Assembly (NCBI RefSeq): GCF_002056795.1
Contig: NZ_CP020104.1
Location: 124,001 to 188,000, forward strand
DNA length: 64,000 bases
Origin: Spirosoma aerolatum
Lineage (GTDB): Bacteria > Bacteroidota > Bacteroidia > Cytophagales > Spirosomataceae
Direction of reading: 5' to 3'
Below the pieces are notes generated by a model. The model was not told the origin of the DNA and did not search any database. It saw only the letters and a list, made by a program, of their open reading frames with translations. Positions 54,906 through 63,742 of the stretch are shown here, piece by piece. Within the stretch, counting starts at the first letter, position 1. Each line of letters starts with the position of its first letter. The position numbers were made by a program, and so were the translations under genes.

Positions 54906-56315
54906 ATGCTTTTTACCAGCTTTGAATTTTTTATACTGGTAGTTATCACCTTTGTCCTCTATTATTTACCTCTTCTGAATCGGTGGCAGGTACTGATACT
55001 CATTGTTGCCAGTTTAGTATTCTATTCAGTTAATCAGGCAAATTTGCTCTGGCTATTATTGCTTTCTGTAAGTATCAATATTGTATCGAGTTATTGCGTC
55101 ATTTATGGGCGTACCGATCTGCGCCAATTTCATGCCATCTGGGGCGTAGTGGCTAATCTAAGTATTCTGTGTTTCTTTAAATACGGACCCTTGCTAAGCC
55201 GTACATTCTTATCGCCCGATAGCTCACTGGCCGAAACACTGGTTGCCTTACCCTTGCCGGTTGGGATTTCATTTTTTACCTTTCAGGGTATAAGCCTGGT
55301 TGTCGATACCTATCGCTACCGCGATGTTCCCCAGTTTCGGTCATTGATCGTTAAAAACTGGGCGCAGCATGCACAAAACGTCTTCTTCTTCAAAGCCTTT
55401 TTCCCCCAGCTAGTTTCTGGGCCGATTGTGAAGGCGCACTTTTTTCTACCCCAGATCAGCCCTAAATTCCTTTCCAACATCAAATGGGATGCTTGCTTTC
55501 GGGCCTTGGTAGTCGGCTATTTCTTAAAGACAGTAGTTGCCGATAACCTGAAAGATTACACAGCCCTCATTGCTTATCCCTATTTTGAAGGCTATTCGTC
55601 GCTTACCCTAGTAGGTTTACTTTTTGGTTACTCAATGCAAATTTTTGCTGATTTTGCAGGCTACTCATTAATTGCCCTGGGCCTTGCCGGATTGTTTGGG
55701 TACGATTTTCCGATAAACTTCAACTTTCCTTATGTAGCGGTCTCGTTCTCTGATTTCTGGCGACGCTGGCACATTTCCCTGTCGAGTTTCCTACGCGAAT
55801 ACCTGTATATCCCTTTGGGCGGAAATCGGCATGGGGACTTCCGTACCTACCTGAATTTGATGTTGACGATGGTATTGGGTGGGCTTTGGCATGGTGCAGC
55901 CTGGAGTTATGCGGTCTGGGGATTTGCACATGGGCTGGCGCTGGCCGTTGAGCGGTTTGTCGATCATCGGTTTGTTTCGAAGCCAGGCGCTATGTCACAG
56001 ATTGGTAGGGGTATACTCGTATTTGGTTACGTAACCTTATTATGGCTGCTCTTTAAATTGCCCGATTTCAATCACGTAATCGCTTATTGCCAGGCATTGG
56101 CTAGTAATGTTCATAAGCCTCATGATATGCGTGCGTTGGGGCTGATCGCTTTGTATTCGCTACCCGTAATTGCTTACCATGTTCATTATTTGGTTCAGGA
56201 GCAAGTAGCCCATTATCAGTCGGTTCGTTGGGAGTTTGTGGGGTATGGACTCATGCTTTTTTTAGTGATTACGAACGCGGGGTCGGAGGGGGTGTTTATT
56301 TATTTTCAATTCTAA
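54906..56315 (+). CDS. MBOAT-family O-acyltransferase (AlgI-like)
   Basis: 469 residues with about ten helices. N-terminal FEFFILVVITFVLYYLP and SLVFYSVNQANL are as in AlgI/DltB-like proteins; the SFSDFWRRWHISLSSFLREY block and LGGLWHGAAWSYAVWG with the catalytic histidine (about residue 330) are diagnostic. It moves acyl groups, typically acetyl, across the membrane to a glycan. The next gene begins within its stop codon (TAATG), so the two are coupled. Confidence 0.92.
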   Translation: MLFTSFEFFILVVITFVLYYLPLLNRWQVLILIVASLVFYSVNQANLLWLLLLSVSINIVSSYCVIYGRTDLRQFHAIWGVVANLSILCFFKYGPLLSRTFLSPDSSLAETLVALPLPVGISFFTFQGISLVVDTYRYRDVPQFRSLIVKNWAQHAQNVFFFKAFFPQLVSGPIVKAHFFLPQISPKFLSNIKWDACFRALVVGYFLKTVVADNLKDYTALIAYPYFEGYSSLTLVGLLFGYSMQIFADFAGYSLIALGLAGLFGYDFPINFNFPYVAVSFSDFWRRWHISLSSFLREYLYIPLGGNRHGDFRTYLNLMLTMVLGGLWHGAAWSYAVWGFAHGLALAVERFVDHRFVSKPGAMSQIGRGILVFGYVTLLWLLFKLPDFNHVIAYCQALASNVHKPHDMRALGLIALYSLPVIAYHVHYLVQEQVAHYQSVRWEFVGYGLMLFLVITNAGSEGVFIYFQF

Positions 56316-57187
56316 TGGTTCGGAAGGCAGTACTTACAACGCTACTACTCCTGCTGCTATACAGTCTGTTTATTTATGCTTTTCAGGAGCATATTCATCG
56401 TACGGGCCTGACTGTTCAACAGAATAACATTGTCAAAGCCGAGGAGTTCCTTTACGAAAACGGACAGAAGGCCGACACGATTGTGGTGGGCTCGTCGATG
56501 AGTAATCGATTGCTGTTTGATAGTCTGCCGGGTCATTATTACAATCTGGCACTTGAAGGATTGTCGTCAGCCGATGGACTCGGCCTGATTGTGCAGGCAA
56601 AGCATCGACCACGACTGCTGTTGATTGAAACGAATAGCATGGATCGTTTGCCTGATACGGCTTTCTTTGCTGCTCTGACGAAACCCGCCTTGCGTGTTAT
56701 TCGGAAGTACCTGCCATTAACCCGATTGAAGTATCAGCCCGTCGGTGTTGTAAAAGCGTTGTTTCGTGATTGGAGGGCAGAAAAGATACCAGCAGGGGCA
56801 ACCGAAGCCATCGATACTGCCTTCGTATCCAAATTGATTCAGGCCCGTTTGGTGGATATGAACCGGATTCCGCCTGAGAATGAAATGCAGGCAAAGATCG
56901 ATGTATCGGCGGCCTCTATTAGAAGCTTGCAGGAGTCTGGAACACAGGTGATTTTCTTTGAAATGCCTACCGATCCAAGGGTGCGGAACACCATCCTGTC
57001 GGGGCGGGTTCGAAAACTGGTGGGATCGACGTTTCCTGAGTCTGCTTATCGTTACATTCAATTTCCCTCAGATTTTTACCAGACAACAGACGGGGTACAC
57101 TTGCCATTGACCGAATGCGCTCGATACACGCGCTATCTGTATACGCAGTTGAGCCGGGCGACGGTTCAGTTGACAGAAGTTCGGTAG
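56315..57187 (+). CDS. SGNH-like protein partnered with MBOAT
   Basis: From the ATG at 56315-56317 (MVRKAVLTTLLLLLL), which overlaps the MBOAT stop, the protein has 290 residues: a membrane anchor then a periplasmic domain. It has a GDS-like block (VVGSSMSNRLLF, about residue 60) and a late DGVHLP, which resemble the Ser and the Asp-x-x-His of SGNH hydrolases such as DltD, AlgJ/AlgX and PatB. With MBOAT this suggests O-acylation of a surface polymer. A longer reading from 56228 would run through the MBOAT end and is unlikely. Confidence 0.72.
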   Translation: MVRKAVLTTLLLLLLYSLFIYAFQEHIHRTGLTVQQNNIVKAEEFLYENGQKADTIVVGSSMSNRLLFDSLPGHYYNLALEGLSSADGLGLIVQAKHRPRLLLIETNSMDRLPDTAFFAALTKPALRVIRKYLPLTRLKYQPVGVVKALFRDWRAEKIPAGATEAIDTAFVSKLIQARLVDMNRIPPENEMQAKIDVSAASIRSLQESGTQVIFFEMPTDPRVRNTILSGRVRKLVGSTFPESAYRYIQFPSDFYQTTDGVHLPLTECARYTRYLYTQLSRATVQLTEVR

Positions 57188-57193
57188 CGATGC

Positions 57194-57817
57194 CTACTTC
57201 CCCTGCATAAACTCATGCAAATACTCATTGTTGATAATGAGTGATAAGGCCATTCCGGCTACAACTCCTGAAACGATCAACACCCACCGCAATCGACGAC
57301 TTTTGACAATATCGAGCAGGAAGTAGGCGACTGCCAAAACAAGACTGACGATAACCAGTTGCCCAAGTTCGAGGCCGATATTAAAGGCCAGTAAGGGCTG
57401 GACGATAGCCGCTTCCCGGCCGAGTAAACTGCGCAGGTAGTTGGAAAAGCCCATCCCATGAATAAGTCCGAACGATAGAGCCAGTATATATCGGCCAATA
57501 GGGGTGGATGATTGACTGATAACCGGGCCTCGGGGCTTTGATTCCCGAAAAAAGAAGTTTGTAATGGCCGTGATTAGAATTGTGATCGGGATCAGCAATT
57601 CAATCAGTTCAGTCTTGTACTTAATGAGTTGTAAAGTAGCCAGGGCGAGCGTAATGGAATGCCCAATAGTAAAGGCCGTAACCAGAATTAGAACCTGTCG
57701 CCACTGCTGAACCGTATAAACGGCACACAAGGCTATAACGAAAAGAATGTGGTCATATCCGCCTGGGTCGGTAATATGATCGAATCCTAAACGGAGGTAG
57801 ATTAGAAAGTCTTCCAT
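57194..57817 (-). CDS. HupE/UreJ-family membrane protein
   Basis: 207 residues, about six helices. Family blocks DHILFVIALCAVYTVQQWRQ, LVTAFTIGHSITLALATL and GLIHGMGFSNYLRSLLGR hold conserved histidines thought to move or bind a metal (nickel in HupE and UreJ). No urease or hydrogenase genes are in the window, so the metal is open. It starts 2 bp after the gamma-carbonic-anhydrase gene, its likely operon partner, and is convergent with the SGNH gene (6-bp gap). Confidence 0.8.
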   Translation of the reverse strand: MEDFLIYLRLGFDHITDPGGYDHILFVIALCAVYTVQQWRQVLILVTAFTIGHSITLALATLQLIKYKTELIELLIPITILITAITNFFFRESKPRGPVISQSSTPIGRYILALSFGLIHGMGFSNYLRSLLGREAAIVQPLLAFNIGLELGQLVIVSLVLAVAYFLLDIVKSRRLRWVLIVSGVVAGMALSLIINNEYLHEFMQGK

Positions 57818-57819
57818 AC

Positions 57820-58332
57820 TTATTCTTTAAACCATTCAGCGTACATGACGTAGTTGTTGGCGGTCCGTTTGAAGATTTCGGCCTGCTCGGGCGAAACGGC
57901 TTTCAGGAAGCGGGCCGGATTGCCTGCATAAATGGATCCGGGAGGGATAATGGTGTTCTGGGTAACAATAGCACCAGCCGCTACAATACTGCCTTCGCCC
58001 ACGACGGCGCCGTCCATCACGATAGCCCCCATACCAATCAGGACGTTATCTTCCAGCGTACAGCCGTGTACAATGGCATTATGCGCAATGGAAACGTAAT
58101 GGCCAATCGTCGTTTTGAATCGTTGGTACGTGCAATGAATGACGGCCCCATCCTGAATGTTGGTCCGGTCGCCAATGGTAATGGCGTTGACATCGCCCCG
58201 AATCACGGCGTTGAACCAAACCGTACAGTCGCGACCCATGGTCACATCACCCACGATGGTTGCATTATCGGCAAACCAGCAGTTTTCGCCAATTTGGGGC
58301 GTATTTCCCCGAACAGATTTAATCAGTGCCAT
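57820..58332 (-). CDS. Gamma-class carbonic-anhydrase-like hexapeptide protein
   Basis: 170 residues of left-handed beta-helix with hexapeptide repeats (IVGDVTMGRDCTVWFNAVIR, VLIGMGAIVMDGAVVGEG). Three histidines that could bind zinc occur in AVIHC, TTIGHYVSIAHNAIVHG. The CaiE/PaaY/YrdA subgroup often has unproven anhydrase activity. Upstream of the HupE-like gene with a 2-bp gap, and 47 bp after the PPTase stop. Confidence 0.88.
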   Translation of the reverse strand: MALIKSVRGNTPQIGENCWFADNATIVGDVTMGRDCTVWFNAVIRGDVNAITIGDRTNIQDGAVIHCTYQRFKTTIGHYVSIAHNAIVHGCTLEDNVLIGMGAIVMDGAVVGEGSIVAAGAIVTQNTIIPPGSIYAGNPARFLKAVSPEQAEIFKRTANNYVMYAEWFKE

Positions 58333-58379
58333 ATTGCAAAGATAATGGCTATCGGTTCTGTTCGACGAATACGATCACG

Positions 58380-58997
58380 TCAGTTGCATTCGTGTGTAGG
58401 CCAGCCAATGGCAAAGGAGCCGTAGCCGCCATGATGACTTATACTGACCGGAATAATCATTGATTGGCTGTCTGATTGTGCAACGATCAAATCAGGAATC
58501 CCATTAGCCTGTTGGCTGAGGAGAATATCGGATGCCGGAACGGACAATTTCCAGGAACAATACTGAAGGAGCTTTTGTCGAACCTGAACTGATTGATACA
58601 AACGAGCTGTACGATCGAGATGAATGGTTTGCTGTTGAACATTAGAAGAGTTGGCTACTGAAAAGGCTAAACTGGCTATATAGGTTGACGTGAGTATGGT
58701 TTTTGCCTGGTAAGTAAGTTCATAAAAAACGCTGCCCGTTGCTTCGGTTTCGGTTATAGCAGTAAGTTGGCAGCTAATTTTCTGGGGTGCAAAACGACGA
58801 AGACTGGTTTGGCGGAAATTTGCTTTATAGGCACTTTCCTTCATGCTCCACAACAACCAGACCATCCGTTCGGGATCGTCTGCCGTGTTGATCAGGTATT
58901 GCTCATGGGCAGTGAAAAGTTTTTGGAAAAAGCCTTTTCGTTGCCAGTTGCTTTCCTTTCGGGCCTGAGTCAGGTCAACGATGTCGTTGCCGATCAT
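58380..58997 (-). CDS. 4'-phosphopantetheinyl transferase
   Basis: 205-residue enzyme that loads the phosphopantetheine arm onto carrier proteins. Core motifs are GNDIVDL at the start (Mg/CoA site) and WLLWSMKESAYK (about residue 65), in the Sfp/AcpS superfamily. Overlaps the ACP stop by 4 bp, so it is matched to the cluster's own ACP. Last gene of the biosynthetic run. Confidence 0.88.
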   Translation of the reverse strand: MIGNDIVDLTQARKESNWQRKGFFQKLFTAHEQYLINTADDPERMVWLLWSMKESAYKANFRQTSLRRFAPQKISCQLTAITETEATGSVFYELTYQAKTILTSTYIASLAFSVANSSNVQQQTIHLDRTARLYQSVQVRQKLLQYCSWKLSVPASDILLSQQANGIPDLIVAQSDSQSMIIPVSISHHGGYGSFAIGWPTHECN

Positions 58998-59251
58998 TTG
59001 GCTTCCAGCTTCTGCCTGATAATCTCAATAGCCGACCCAACGGTCAGCATTCGCTCCATCGACTCATTATCGATTTCAATATCGTAGGCTTCTTCAACAT
59101 CCAGCGCAATATCTACTAGATTTGCCGAGTTGATTTTCAGGTCTTTAATGAAGTCAGTGTCTTCGGTCAGATTCTGAAACGCCTGTTCGTCCTGAACGTA
59201 GGGCTTTACAATTTTTTTGAGCGTTGCAATGAGTTCTTCTTTGTTTTCCAT
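58994..59251 (-). CDS. Acyl carrier protein of the PKS cluster
   Basis: 85-residue ACP: ELIATLKKIVKPYVQ helix 1, a DLKINSANLVDIALDVEEAY region, then the IEIDNESMERMLTVGSAIEI helix 3-4 area. The usual DSL attachment motif is NSA, with Ser42 as the only candidate for the phosphopantetheine arm. This marks it as a specialised ACP, not the main FabC/AcpP. A 34-bp inverted repeat lies just upstream. Confidence 0.85.
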   Translation of the reverse strand: MENKEELIATLKKIVKPYVQDEQAFQNLTEDTDFIKDLKINSANLVDIALDVEEAYDIEIDNESMERMLTVGSAIEIIRQKLEAK

Positions 59252-59268
59252 GATCTTATCGGGAACTG

Positions 59269-59348
59269 ATAGAACACGGATTTTTATGCTTCTTATGATT
59301 TACACAGAGTATATTAAATCATAAGAAGCATAAAAATCCGTGTTCTAT
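59269..59348. repeat. Perfect 34-bp inverted repeat between ketosynthase and ACP
   Basis: Arms 59269-59302 and 59315-59348 are fully complementary over 34 bases with a 12-nt loop. The right arm includes the ketosynthase stop codon. It carries no T-tract beyond the arm. Confidence 0.92.
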
Positions 59349-60619
59349 TCAAGGTTAAATTTTTTCAAAATCGCACAGGCATTCACATCCCCAAAACCAA
59401 AGTTTGCCTTCGCAATGACCTGAACATCCTTATGAATTAGCTGTTGGGGTATTTTGTCGGAATCGATCAATGACTCGATTTCAGGATGAATAGTTTCGGA
59501 ATTGATGGAGGGATAAATAAATCCATAACGTAGCTCTAACACCGATGCCACACATTCAACACTACCAGCCGCGCTCAGGCAATGTCCCACCATTGATTTC
59601 AGTGAGTTAATATAGGGAAAATCCTTTCCGCGTCGACCCAGCGCGTCGCTCCAGGCACTTACTTCGGCTGGGTCTTTACTCGTTGCTGTTAAATGCCCGT
59701 CGATGACATCGACAGCTGATGGCGGAATTTCGGCTTGTTCCAGCGCTTTCTGAATACATCGACTGACAGCAATGGGGTTTGGCGCCGTCATCGTGCCCCC
59801 GCTTCGTTGCCCACCTGAGTTGACATGCCCACCCAGTACTTCAGCGTAGATAGTAGCGTTTCGGGCCAATGCACTTTCCAGTGATTCCAGCACCAGCGCA
59901 CCTGCACCACTGGCTGGTACGAATCCACTGGCGGTGGCACTCATTGGTCGTGACCCCTGCTCGGGCGTTTGGTTGTATTGATAGGGGAGTACGCGCATGG
60001 CATCGAACCCACCCCAGATATACGGACCATGATCGTTGCAACTGCCTGCCAGCATCCGTTTCGCCTGACCCAATGCAATGCGGTCGTAGGCTATCAGAAG
60101 CGCTTCGGTACCTGTGGCACAAGCCGATGAATTGGCGCTGATCTGATTGCCGCAACCCAGCATACCGGCCAGATACGCACTAACCCCGCTAGTCATGGTT
60201 TGTACAACAGCGGTACTACCCAACCGCCTGACCTGTCCCTGATCGACTTTATAAATGGCTTCCCGGATTTTATCGATGCCTAAAATGCCCGTACCGAACA
60301 TGATGCCGCTCTCCCAATCAGGCTCGTCGTTGGCAATAGGCAAGCCTGCGTTTTGCCAGGCTTCCATTCCGGCAATAACCCCGTAAATAATACCGCTGCT
60401 ATTGAGCTGATGAAGTTGTAACTCGCTAAAGTATTGATGCTTATGCGTTTCGGTTATGGGTGGGATCCCCCCAATCTGGCAGGAAAATTTCAGATCGGCC
60501 AACTCCTGATGAAAGGTAATCCCACTGCGGCCTGCTTTGATTGCCTCCAAAAAGTTGGGAACACCAACGCCATTCGGAGCGACAATACCCAAACCTGTGA
60601 TAACAACTCGGCTACGCAT
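59345..60619 (-). CDS. Beta-ketoacyl-ACP synthase (FabF-like)
   Basis: 424 residues. Thiolase-fold condensing enzyme with triad Cys167 (SSACATGTE), His309 (VIDGHLTATSKDP) and His346 (SMVGHCLSAAG). The chain-lengthening step of the cluster's fatty-acid line. The DGHLTAT variant (usually NAHGTST) is off the FabF norm and may reflect a specialised acyl chain. It overlaps the dehydratase upstream by 8 bp. Confidence 0.9.
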   Translation of the reverse strand: MRSRVVITGLGIVAPNGVGVPNFLEAIKAGRSGITFHQELADLKFSCQIGGIPPITETHKHQYFSELQLHQLNSSGIIYGVIAGMEAWQNAGLPIANDEPDWESGIMFGTGILGIDKIREAIYKVDQGQVRRLGSTAVVQTMTSGVSAYLAGMLGCGNQISANSSACATGTEALLIAYDRIALGQAKRMLAGSCNDHGPYIWGGFDAMRVLPYQYNQTPEQGSRPMSATASGFVPASGAGALVLESLESALARNATIYAEVLGGHVNSGGQRSGGTMTAPNPIAVSRCIQKALEQAEIPPSAVDVIDGHLTATSKDPAEVSAWSDALGRRGKDFPYINSLKSMVGHCLSAAGSVECVASVLELRYGFIYPSINSETIHPEIESLIDSDKIPQQLIHKDVQVIAKANFGFGDVNACAILKKFNLE

Positions 60620-61058
60620 AACTTTTGGGTTTCATCATTCCGGCAATAGTGCCCCGGCAAACCAATTCGCCGTTACTATTTAGCATTTCAACCTTACACT
60701 TTAACTTATGAAACCGGAAATAGTCTTTTGTGGATCGAACGGTAACGGTTTCGGTGGGGAAAACCGGCCGGAAAAAATCGATTTGCGTTGAGGTAAGCGC
60801 AATTTCTACCTCGTTGCTCAGCGCATCGGTTACTAAAAAGATTCCCAGACAAACCACACCAATCTGGGCCATCACCTCGGTCAGGATAACACCGGGCGTT
60901 ACGGGCCTATCTGCAAAATGGCCCTTATAAAACGTCGAATCTTCGGGAAAGGTGTAACTGCCTTCTACCCCATTTTCATCAACAGAATGCAGTTTGTCGA
61001 CAAACAGAAACGGTTTGCTGTAGGGTAATCGGGCGATGATCTGGTCGAAGTGCTGCAA
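60612..61058 (-). CDS. FabZ-like 3-hydroxyacyl-ACP dehydratase
   Basis: 148 residues, hot-dog fold. The catalytic His47 in FYKGHFADRPVTPG and Glu61 in LTEVMAQIG are kept, while the LPHRYPF signature reads LPYSKPF. It removes water from 3-hydroxyacyl-ACP. Overlaps the ketosynthase start by 8 bp. Confidence 0.88.
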   Translation of the reverse strand: MQHFDQIIARLPYSKPFLFVDKLHSVDENGVEGSYTFPEDSTFYKGHFADRPVTPGVILTEVMAQIGVVCLGIFLVTDALSNEVEIALTSTQIDFFRPVFPTETVTVRSTKDYFRFHKLKCKVEMLNSNGELVCRGTIAGMMKPKSYA

Positions 61059-61067
61059 GGGGTTGGT

Positions 61068-61865
61068 TTATTGAAGGTGTTCACCACCCGTCACTGGAAT
61101 AAGGGCTCCATTGATCCAGGCGGCTTCATCTTTACACAATAGATACGCAACATTGGCGATGTCGGTTGCCTGAGTCGTTCGGGCAAATGGATTTCGTTGC
61201 TGGCTATACGCAAGCAAAGCGTCGGCCCCCGGAATCATACGCAAGGAAGCTGTATCGGTAACGCCTGCCAGAATGCAGTTGGACCGGATACCTAATGGTG
61301 CCAGTTCCAGGGCAATACTTCGGGAAATGGCTTCCAGGGCGGCTTTGGCCGCCGAAACAGCCGCGTAGTTTTTCCAGGCCCGTTGGCTGCCTTCGCTCGT
61401 AAAACTAATCACGCGGGCGTCGGTTGTAAAAAGGTTGGCTGAGAGCAAGGCTTTGGTCCAGTCGTACAGGCTAATGGCCATCGCGTCAATAGTTAACTGA
61501 AAATCGTCGTGCTGAAGTACCGGCTGGTTTTCGGCCAGCATTGGTTTCAGATTGCCTTTGGCAAGGCTGTGGATCAGAGCACGTATCTTTCCCTGTTTGC
61601 CAAGTTGCTCGGTTAATTCACCAATAACGATGGCCCGTTTTTCGGCATTTGTTGCGTCCAGATTATACGACCTAATTAATATGTCATTGGCCTGCATTTG
61701 ATTAAACTCGGCTTCAACGGCGGGCTGGTCTGCCTTTCGGGTACGATGTATGATGCAGAGGTTCATGCCGTGCCGTGCCAGTTTGTGCGCCGTAGCAAGC
61801 CCTAATCCCGAACTGCCGCCCAGAATAACGCCCCAATAATTCAGTCCATCAAATTCCTTTACCAT
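61068..61865 (-). CDS. SDR-family enoyl-ACP reductase (FabL-like)
   Basis: 265 residues, short-chain dehydrogenase. The NAD(P) motif is GGSSGLG (residues 16-22). The active pair Tyr167 and Lys174 has six residues between (Y-x6-K: NYAAVSAAKAALEA), the enoyl-reductase spacing of FabI and FabL rather than the Y-x3-K of ketoreductases. FabL of Bacillus has a similar YxxVxxxKAALEA stretch. So it likely reduces enoyl-ACP; a ketoreductase role is the alternative. Overlaps the type III PKS by 7 bp. Confidence 0.8.
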   Translation of the reverse strand: MVKEFDGLNYWGVILGGSSGLGLATAHKLARHGMNLCIIHRTRKADQPAVEAEFNQMQANDILIRSYNLDATNAEKRAIVIGELTEQLGKQGKIRALIHSLAKGNLKPMLAENQPVLQHDDFQLTIDAMAISLYDWTKALLSANLFTTDARVISFTSEGSQRAWKNYAAVSAAKAALEAISRSIALELAPLGIRSNCILAGVTDTASLRMIPGADALLAYSQQRNPFARTTQATDIANVAYLLCKDEAAWINGALIPVTGGEHLQ

Positions 61866-62911
61866 CGTAGTAGAACCCGTTGCGCTGAAAAGCCTGGTCC
61901 AAAACTAAGCATCAGCCCATACGAATCTTTTTCCGGCTGGCGTTCCATAAACCGCTCCAGCACGTAAAGTACCGTTGCGCTCGACATGTTGCCGTACAGG
62001 CGCAGCACTTCTTTCGTATCATCAATATTCTTATCCAGTTTCCCAAAAAGCTCCTGTACGACTTCCACAATTTTACGCCCGCCCGGATGGAAAATCAGGT
62101 GAGAGATTTGTTCGATAGCCAGTTTGTTTTTTTCTAGAAATGGGAAAATAATATCCGAAAAATGGGCGGCTATGGTTTCGGTAACGGACTTGTCGAGAAC
62201 CATTTGCAAGCCCGTATTGGTCAGATCGAACCCCATTAGGTGGGTAGCATCGTAAAAATGATACATTTCCTCGGCCAGAATTTCCGGGCCGGGATCGTTG
62301 TCATGCGAAGAGAGTAGTACACAGGCTGCGCCATCGCCAAAAATAGCTGCGCTAACGATGTTTGCCATCGAATAATCGTCAAGCTGAAAGGTCGCCGTTG
62401 GGGATTCGACAGCCAGCAAAGCGGCTCGCTTTCCCGGATTGGCTTTCAAAAAATTCTTCGCGTAAATAATGCCCGAAATACCAGCCACACAACCCATTTC
62501 GGTAACGGGCAATCGCACAATATCCTGCCGCATCTGCATACTGTTGATCAGATACGCGTCGAGCGAGGGAATCATAATGCCTGTACAACTGACCGTTATC
62601 AGGAAATCGATGTCGGTAATGACCCAGTCGGTTTTGGCTAATGCATTGGTCAGTGCGGTTTCGGCCAATTTGATGGATTCGCGGGCATAGAGGGCATTTT
62701 TTTCTTCAAAGGAAGTTTTTGAAAATACCTCTGTGGGTCCCATAATGGAGTACCGTCGGTCGACAGCCGCGTTTTCAAAGATCTTTTTGACCTTGCGCTG
62801 AAACCGCGAATCCTGGCCCGCCAGCCACTGGTCCAGAAAGGGTAAAATATCGGAGGTGTCCCGCCAATTGGATGGTAAGGCTTTTGCTACTGACGTAATT
62901 TTTACTGACAT
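61859..62911 (-). CDS. Type III polyketide synthase (chalcone-synthase-like)
   Basis: 350 residues. Triad Cys141 (TEMGCVAGISG), His275 (LIFHPGGRK) and Asn308 (RLYGNMSSATV) are complete. The fold is as in alkylresorcinol/alkylpyrone synthases (SrsA, ArsB/C, BpsA). It should extend a fatty-acyl starter with malonyl units and cyclise it to a resorcinol or pyrone. It overlaps the methyltransferase upstream by 10 bp. Confidence 0.92.
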   Translation of the reverse strand: MSVKITSVAKALPSNWRDTSDILPFLDQWLAGQDSRFQRKVKKIFENAAVDRRYSIMGPTEVFSKTSFEEKNALYARESIKLAETALTNALAKTDWVITDIDFLITVSCTGIMIPSLDAYLINSMQMRQDIVRLPVTEMGCVAGISGIIYAKNFLKANPGKRAALLAVESPTATFQLDDYSMANIVSAAIFGDGAACVLLSSHDNDPGPEILAEEMYHFYDATHLMGFDLTNTGLQMVLDKSVTETIAAHFSDIIFPFLEKNKLAIEQISHLIFHPGGRKIVEVVQELFGKLDKNIDDTKEVLRLYGNMSSATVLYVLERFMERQPEKDSYGLMLSFGPGFSAQRVLLRW

Positions 62912-63621
62912 AGGTTTTTAATAATCCATTGATAGCGAAAAGCCCATTTCCAGCGAATACGGTAATTGGCTAGCTGAAGTTGCCGGGAATAATTTTCCAA
63001 CTCGTTTTTTTTAAAACCTCGTAAAATGGAAATGAGTCCATCTTCTCTTGAAAGATCGTTGAGCTGGAAAACGAAGCAAATCAGTTGGAACAATCGATAG
63101 GCCAGCGCACTCCGGTGCAAATCATTTATAACGATACCCAACCGGGCTTTGTTTGCCAGCAAGGCCATTAGTGAGAGAATGTCGGCATCCGAAAAATGAT
63201 GTAACGTCAGGGTACATACGGCAATATCGTATTGGAGGCTGGCGAACCTCTTGTCGAACACATTCTGAACGGCATACGAAATGGTCGGGTAATTTTTGGA
63301 GCAGAGCTGCGCATGAGCAATGGTGTCGGGGTTCGCATCGATGCCCAAGATATTGATTTTCAGCCTTTCATGGTTGGCGTAATCAGCAATGGCCCGGCAC
63401 ATATCCCCGTTGCCACAACCAATGTCGATAATGGTCAGTGGTGTAGTTGAGGGGCAGTATTGACGTAAATAGTGAATACCATCAAGCGTAATTTTATTAC
63501 CGCCCAACCACCGATTGATGACTGCAATTTTATCTAGTGCGTCGCGCAAATCAGTGCCCGCCAGGTCAAAATCGTCCAGCGCTTCTTCCTGACTCGTACG
63601 GTGTGAGGTATCTAAGGGCAT
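62902..63621 (-). CDS. SAM-dependent methyltransferase (class I)
   Basis: 239 residues. SAM motif I is TIIDIGCGNGDM (about residue 70), followed by LGIDANPDTIAHA and VCTLTLHHFSD. Methylation of the polyketide (O or C) is the likely role by position. Directly upstream of, and overlapping, the PKS gene. Confidence 0.87.
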   Translation of the reverse strand: MPLDTSHRTSQEEALDDFDLAGTDLRDALDKIAVINRWLGGNKITLDGIHYLRQYCPSTTPLTIIDIGCGNGDMCRAIADYANHERLKINILGIDANPDTIAHAQLCSKNYPTISYAVQNVFDKRFASLQYDIAVCTLTLHHFSDADILSLMALLANKARLGIVINDLHRSALAYRLFQLICFVFQLNDLSREDGLISILRGFKKNELENYSRQLQLANYRIRWKWAFRYQWIIKNLCQ

Positions 63622-63742
63622 CTGTTATGAATAATGTAAAATGTAAAATGAATTTCGTGCTGTCAGATGCTTTCATCTGACACAGTGAGGTTTCTCAAAA
63701 CCGACACCATAGCGCCACCATAGTAGCATTATCCATTTTACA
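63622..63742. repeat. REP-like element with two hairpins
   Basis: Holds TGTCAGATG-CTTT-CATCTGACA (63661-63682) and GGTTT-CTCA-AAACC (63689-63702) in a row, plus AATG-rich outer segments that partly pair across the whole gap. It separates the partial flavoprotein gene from the methyltransferase. Confidence 0.7.
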
